Shown here: in pieces, positions 8,075-8,782 of the stretch
Layout: each line of letters begins with the position of its first letter
How positions within the stretch are numbered: the stretch's first letter is position 1
Source: Bacteroidota bacterium
GTDB taxonomy: Bacteria; Bacteroidota; Bacteroidia; Bacteroidales; Bacteroidaceae
NCBI GenBank assembly: GCA_023415545.1
Contig: JAEZKJ010000059.1
Coordinates: 1 to 8,782, forward strand
Direction: 5' to 3'
Length of the DNA: 8,782 bases
The notes under the pieces: model-generated
Told to the model about the DNA's origin: nothing
Database searches by the model: none
Seen by the model: the letters and a program-made list of their open reading frames with translations, nothing else
Made by a program: the position numbers and the translations under genes

Positions 8075-8082
8075 CAAAGATA
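8075..8082 (-). promoter_or_regulatory. Candidate Bacteroidota -7 promoter element for the GHL10 gene
   Basis: Read on the minus strand, bases 8082 to 8075 spell TATCTTTG, an exact match to the Bacteroidota -7 consensus TAnnTTTG. It lies 17 bases before the ATG at 8057, leaving a very short leader. No good TTTG -33 element is seen at the expected spacing, so the promoter may be weak or activator dependent. If real, it rules out the GTG at 8075 as the start codon. Confidence 0.5.
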
Positions 8083-8085
8083 AAA

Positions 8086-8107
8086 AGTAATAGTATATTT
8101 TATTAGT
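8086..8107. repeat. Small imperfect inverted repeat between divergent promoters
   Basis: AGTAATA at 8086-8092 and TATTAGT at 8101-8107 form an inverted repeat with one mismatch and an 8-base spacer. It sits between the two -7 elements and overlaps the rightward one, where an operator would be expected. The sequence is AT-rich, so a chance match is quite possible. Confidence 0.25.
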
Positions 8108-8111
8108 TTTG
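8104..8111 (+). promoter_or_regulatory. Candidate Bacteroidota -7 promoter element for cstA
   Basis: TAGTTTTG at 8104-8111 matches the TAnnTTTG consensus and lies 22 bases before the ATG at 8134, a spacing suited to a short leader. The -33 region about 20 bases upstream is an A-rich stretch without TTTG and overlaps the minus-strand -7 box of the GHL10 gene, so the two promoters share DNA. Confidence 0.5.
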
Positions 8112-8133
8112 TATAAGTAAACAAGCGAATATT

Positions 8134-8782
8134 ATGATAACTTTTACTATCTCATTGCTATTATTAATCGGTGGCTATTTCATCTATGGTAGATATGTAG
8201 AAAAAGTTTTCGGCCCTGATAAGTATAGAATCACTCCTGCATTAAAGATGGGTGATGGAGTTGACTACATTCCTATGCCAACGTGGAAGATTTTTATGAT
8301 TCAATTCTTGAATATTGCAGGGTTGGGCCCTATATTCGGAGCCATAATGGGAGCTAAATTCGGCTCAGCATCTTATATATGGATTGTTTTAGGAACAATT
8401 TTTGCAGGAGCAGTACACGATTATATATCGGGAATGTTATCAGTAAGACATGAAGGAGAGAGCCTTCCTGAAATTATAGGACGATATTTAGGACTAACTA
8501 CCAAGCAAATAATGCGAGGTTTTACAGTCATATTAATGATACTTGTTGGAGCTGTATTTGTTGCCGGTCCTGCCGGACTATTGGCAAAGCTTACTCCCGA
8601 CTACATGGATGCAACATTTTGGATTATTGCAATTTTCCTATATTATATTCTTGCAACTCTACTACCGGTTGACAAAATAATTGGGAAAATTTATCCAATA
8701 TTTGCTGCCGCACTTCTATTTATGGCATTTGGCATTCTTATAGCTTTATTTGTATACCATCCTGAATTACCTGAATATACAG
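8134..8782 (+). CDS. cstA: CstA family carbon starvation/pyruvate-type transporter, 3'-truncated by window edge
   Basis: The first 216 codons of an inner-membrane transporter of the CstA family, whose E. coli members CstA and BtsT import pyruvate and were earlier linked to peptide uptake under carbon starvation. The frame is open from ATG 8134 to the last base with no stop. The protein begins directly with a membrane segment (ISLLLLLIGGYFIYG, about 6-19). The family signature follows: GDGVDYIPMPTW at 40-51, then FLNIAGLGPIFGAIMGAKFG at 58-77. AGAVHDYISGMLSVRHEGES at 91-110 holds the conserved HD and RHEG. Further hydrophobic spans lie at about 80-99, 130-150, 161-178 and 187-208. No cleavable signal is expected. 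It is divergent from the GHL10 gene with a 76-base shared upstream region. The family call is firm; the substrate (pyruvate or another small metabolite) is not shown by the sequence. Confidence 0.93.
   Translation, partial: MITFTISLLLLIGGYFIYGRYVEKVFGPDKYRITPALKMGDGVDYIPMPTWKIFMIQFLNIAGLGPIFGAIMGAKFGSASYIWIVLGTIFAGAVHDYISGMLSVRHEGESLPEIIGRYLGLTTKQIMRGFTVILMILVGAVFVAGPAGLLAKLTPDYMDATFWIIAIFLYYILATLLPVDKIIGKIYPIFAAALLFMAFGILIALFVYHPELPEYT

Overview
The window is an AT-rich piece of a Bacteroidota chromosome, most likely from a gut-type member of the Bacteroidales. The evidence is the gene content (GH28, GH92, a histidine-type phosphatase with a TPAPxGY...YGRHGSR entry, a GHL10 hydrolase with a C-terminal FN3-like domain, a short-type CstA), almost no Shine-Dalgarno sequences before the starts, and TAnnTTTG-type promoter elements. 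No SusC/SusD pair, regulator, tRNA, rRNA, CRISPR array, transposase or phage gene is visible. The species cannot be named from this sequence alone.

Left part, 1-6520: a tightly packed rightward operon that enters from outside the window. It holds a 5'-truncated GH28 pectinase-type beta-helix enzyme, a second full-length GH28 lipoprotein paralogous to the first, a divergent GH92 alpha-mannosidase-type enzyme, and an exported histidine acid phosphatase with an unexplained extra N-terminal domain. Gaps between these genes are 7, 1 and 4 bases. A hairpin plus T-rich tract at 6457-6520 closes the unit. It looks like the distal part of a polysaccharide-utilisation locus: the three complete proteins start with export signals, and the set combines pectin-backbone-type hydrolases with an exo-mannosidase-type enzyme and a phosphatase. 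This suggests a composite or phosphorylated glycan substrate, but the substrate is inference.

Right part, 6585-8782: a leftward gene for an exported GHL10 glycoside hydrolase-like protein, convergent with the operon, and a divergent rightward cstA-family transporter gene cut by the right edge. The two start codons are only 76 bases apart, and that interval holds two back-to-back candidate promoter elements. The 141 bases between the convergent genes (6444-6584) hold the terminator and no gene.

Nothing here is clearly a new defence or mobile system. The best leads are the phosphatase with its extra N-terminal domain, its fixed place beside a divergent GH92, and the paired GH28 enzymes that lack the classical polygalacturonase histidine.
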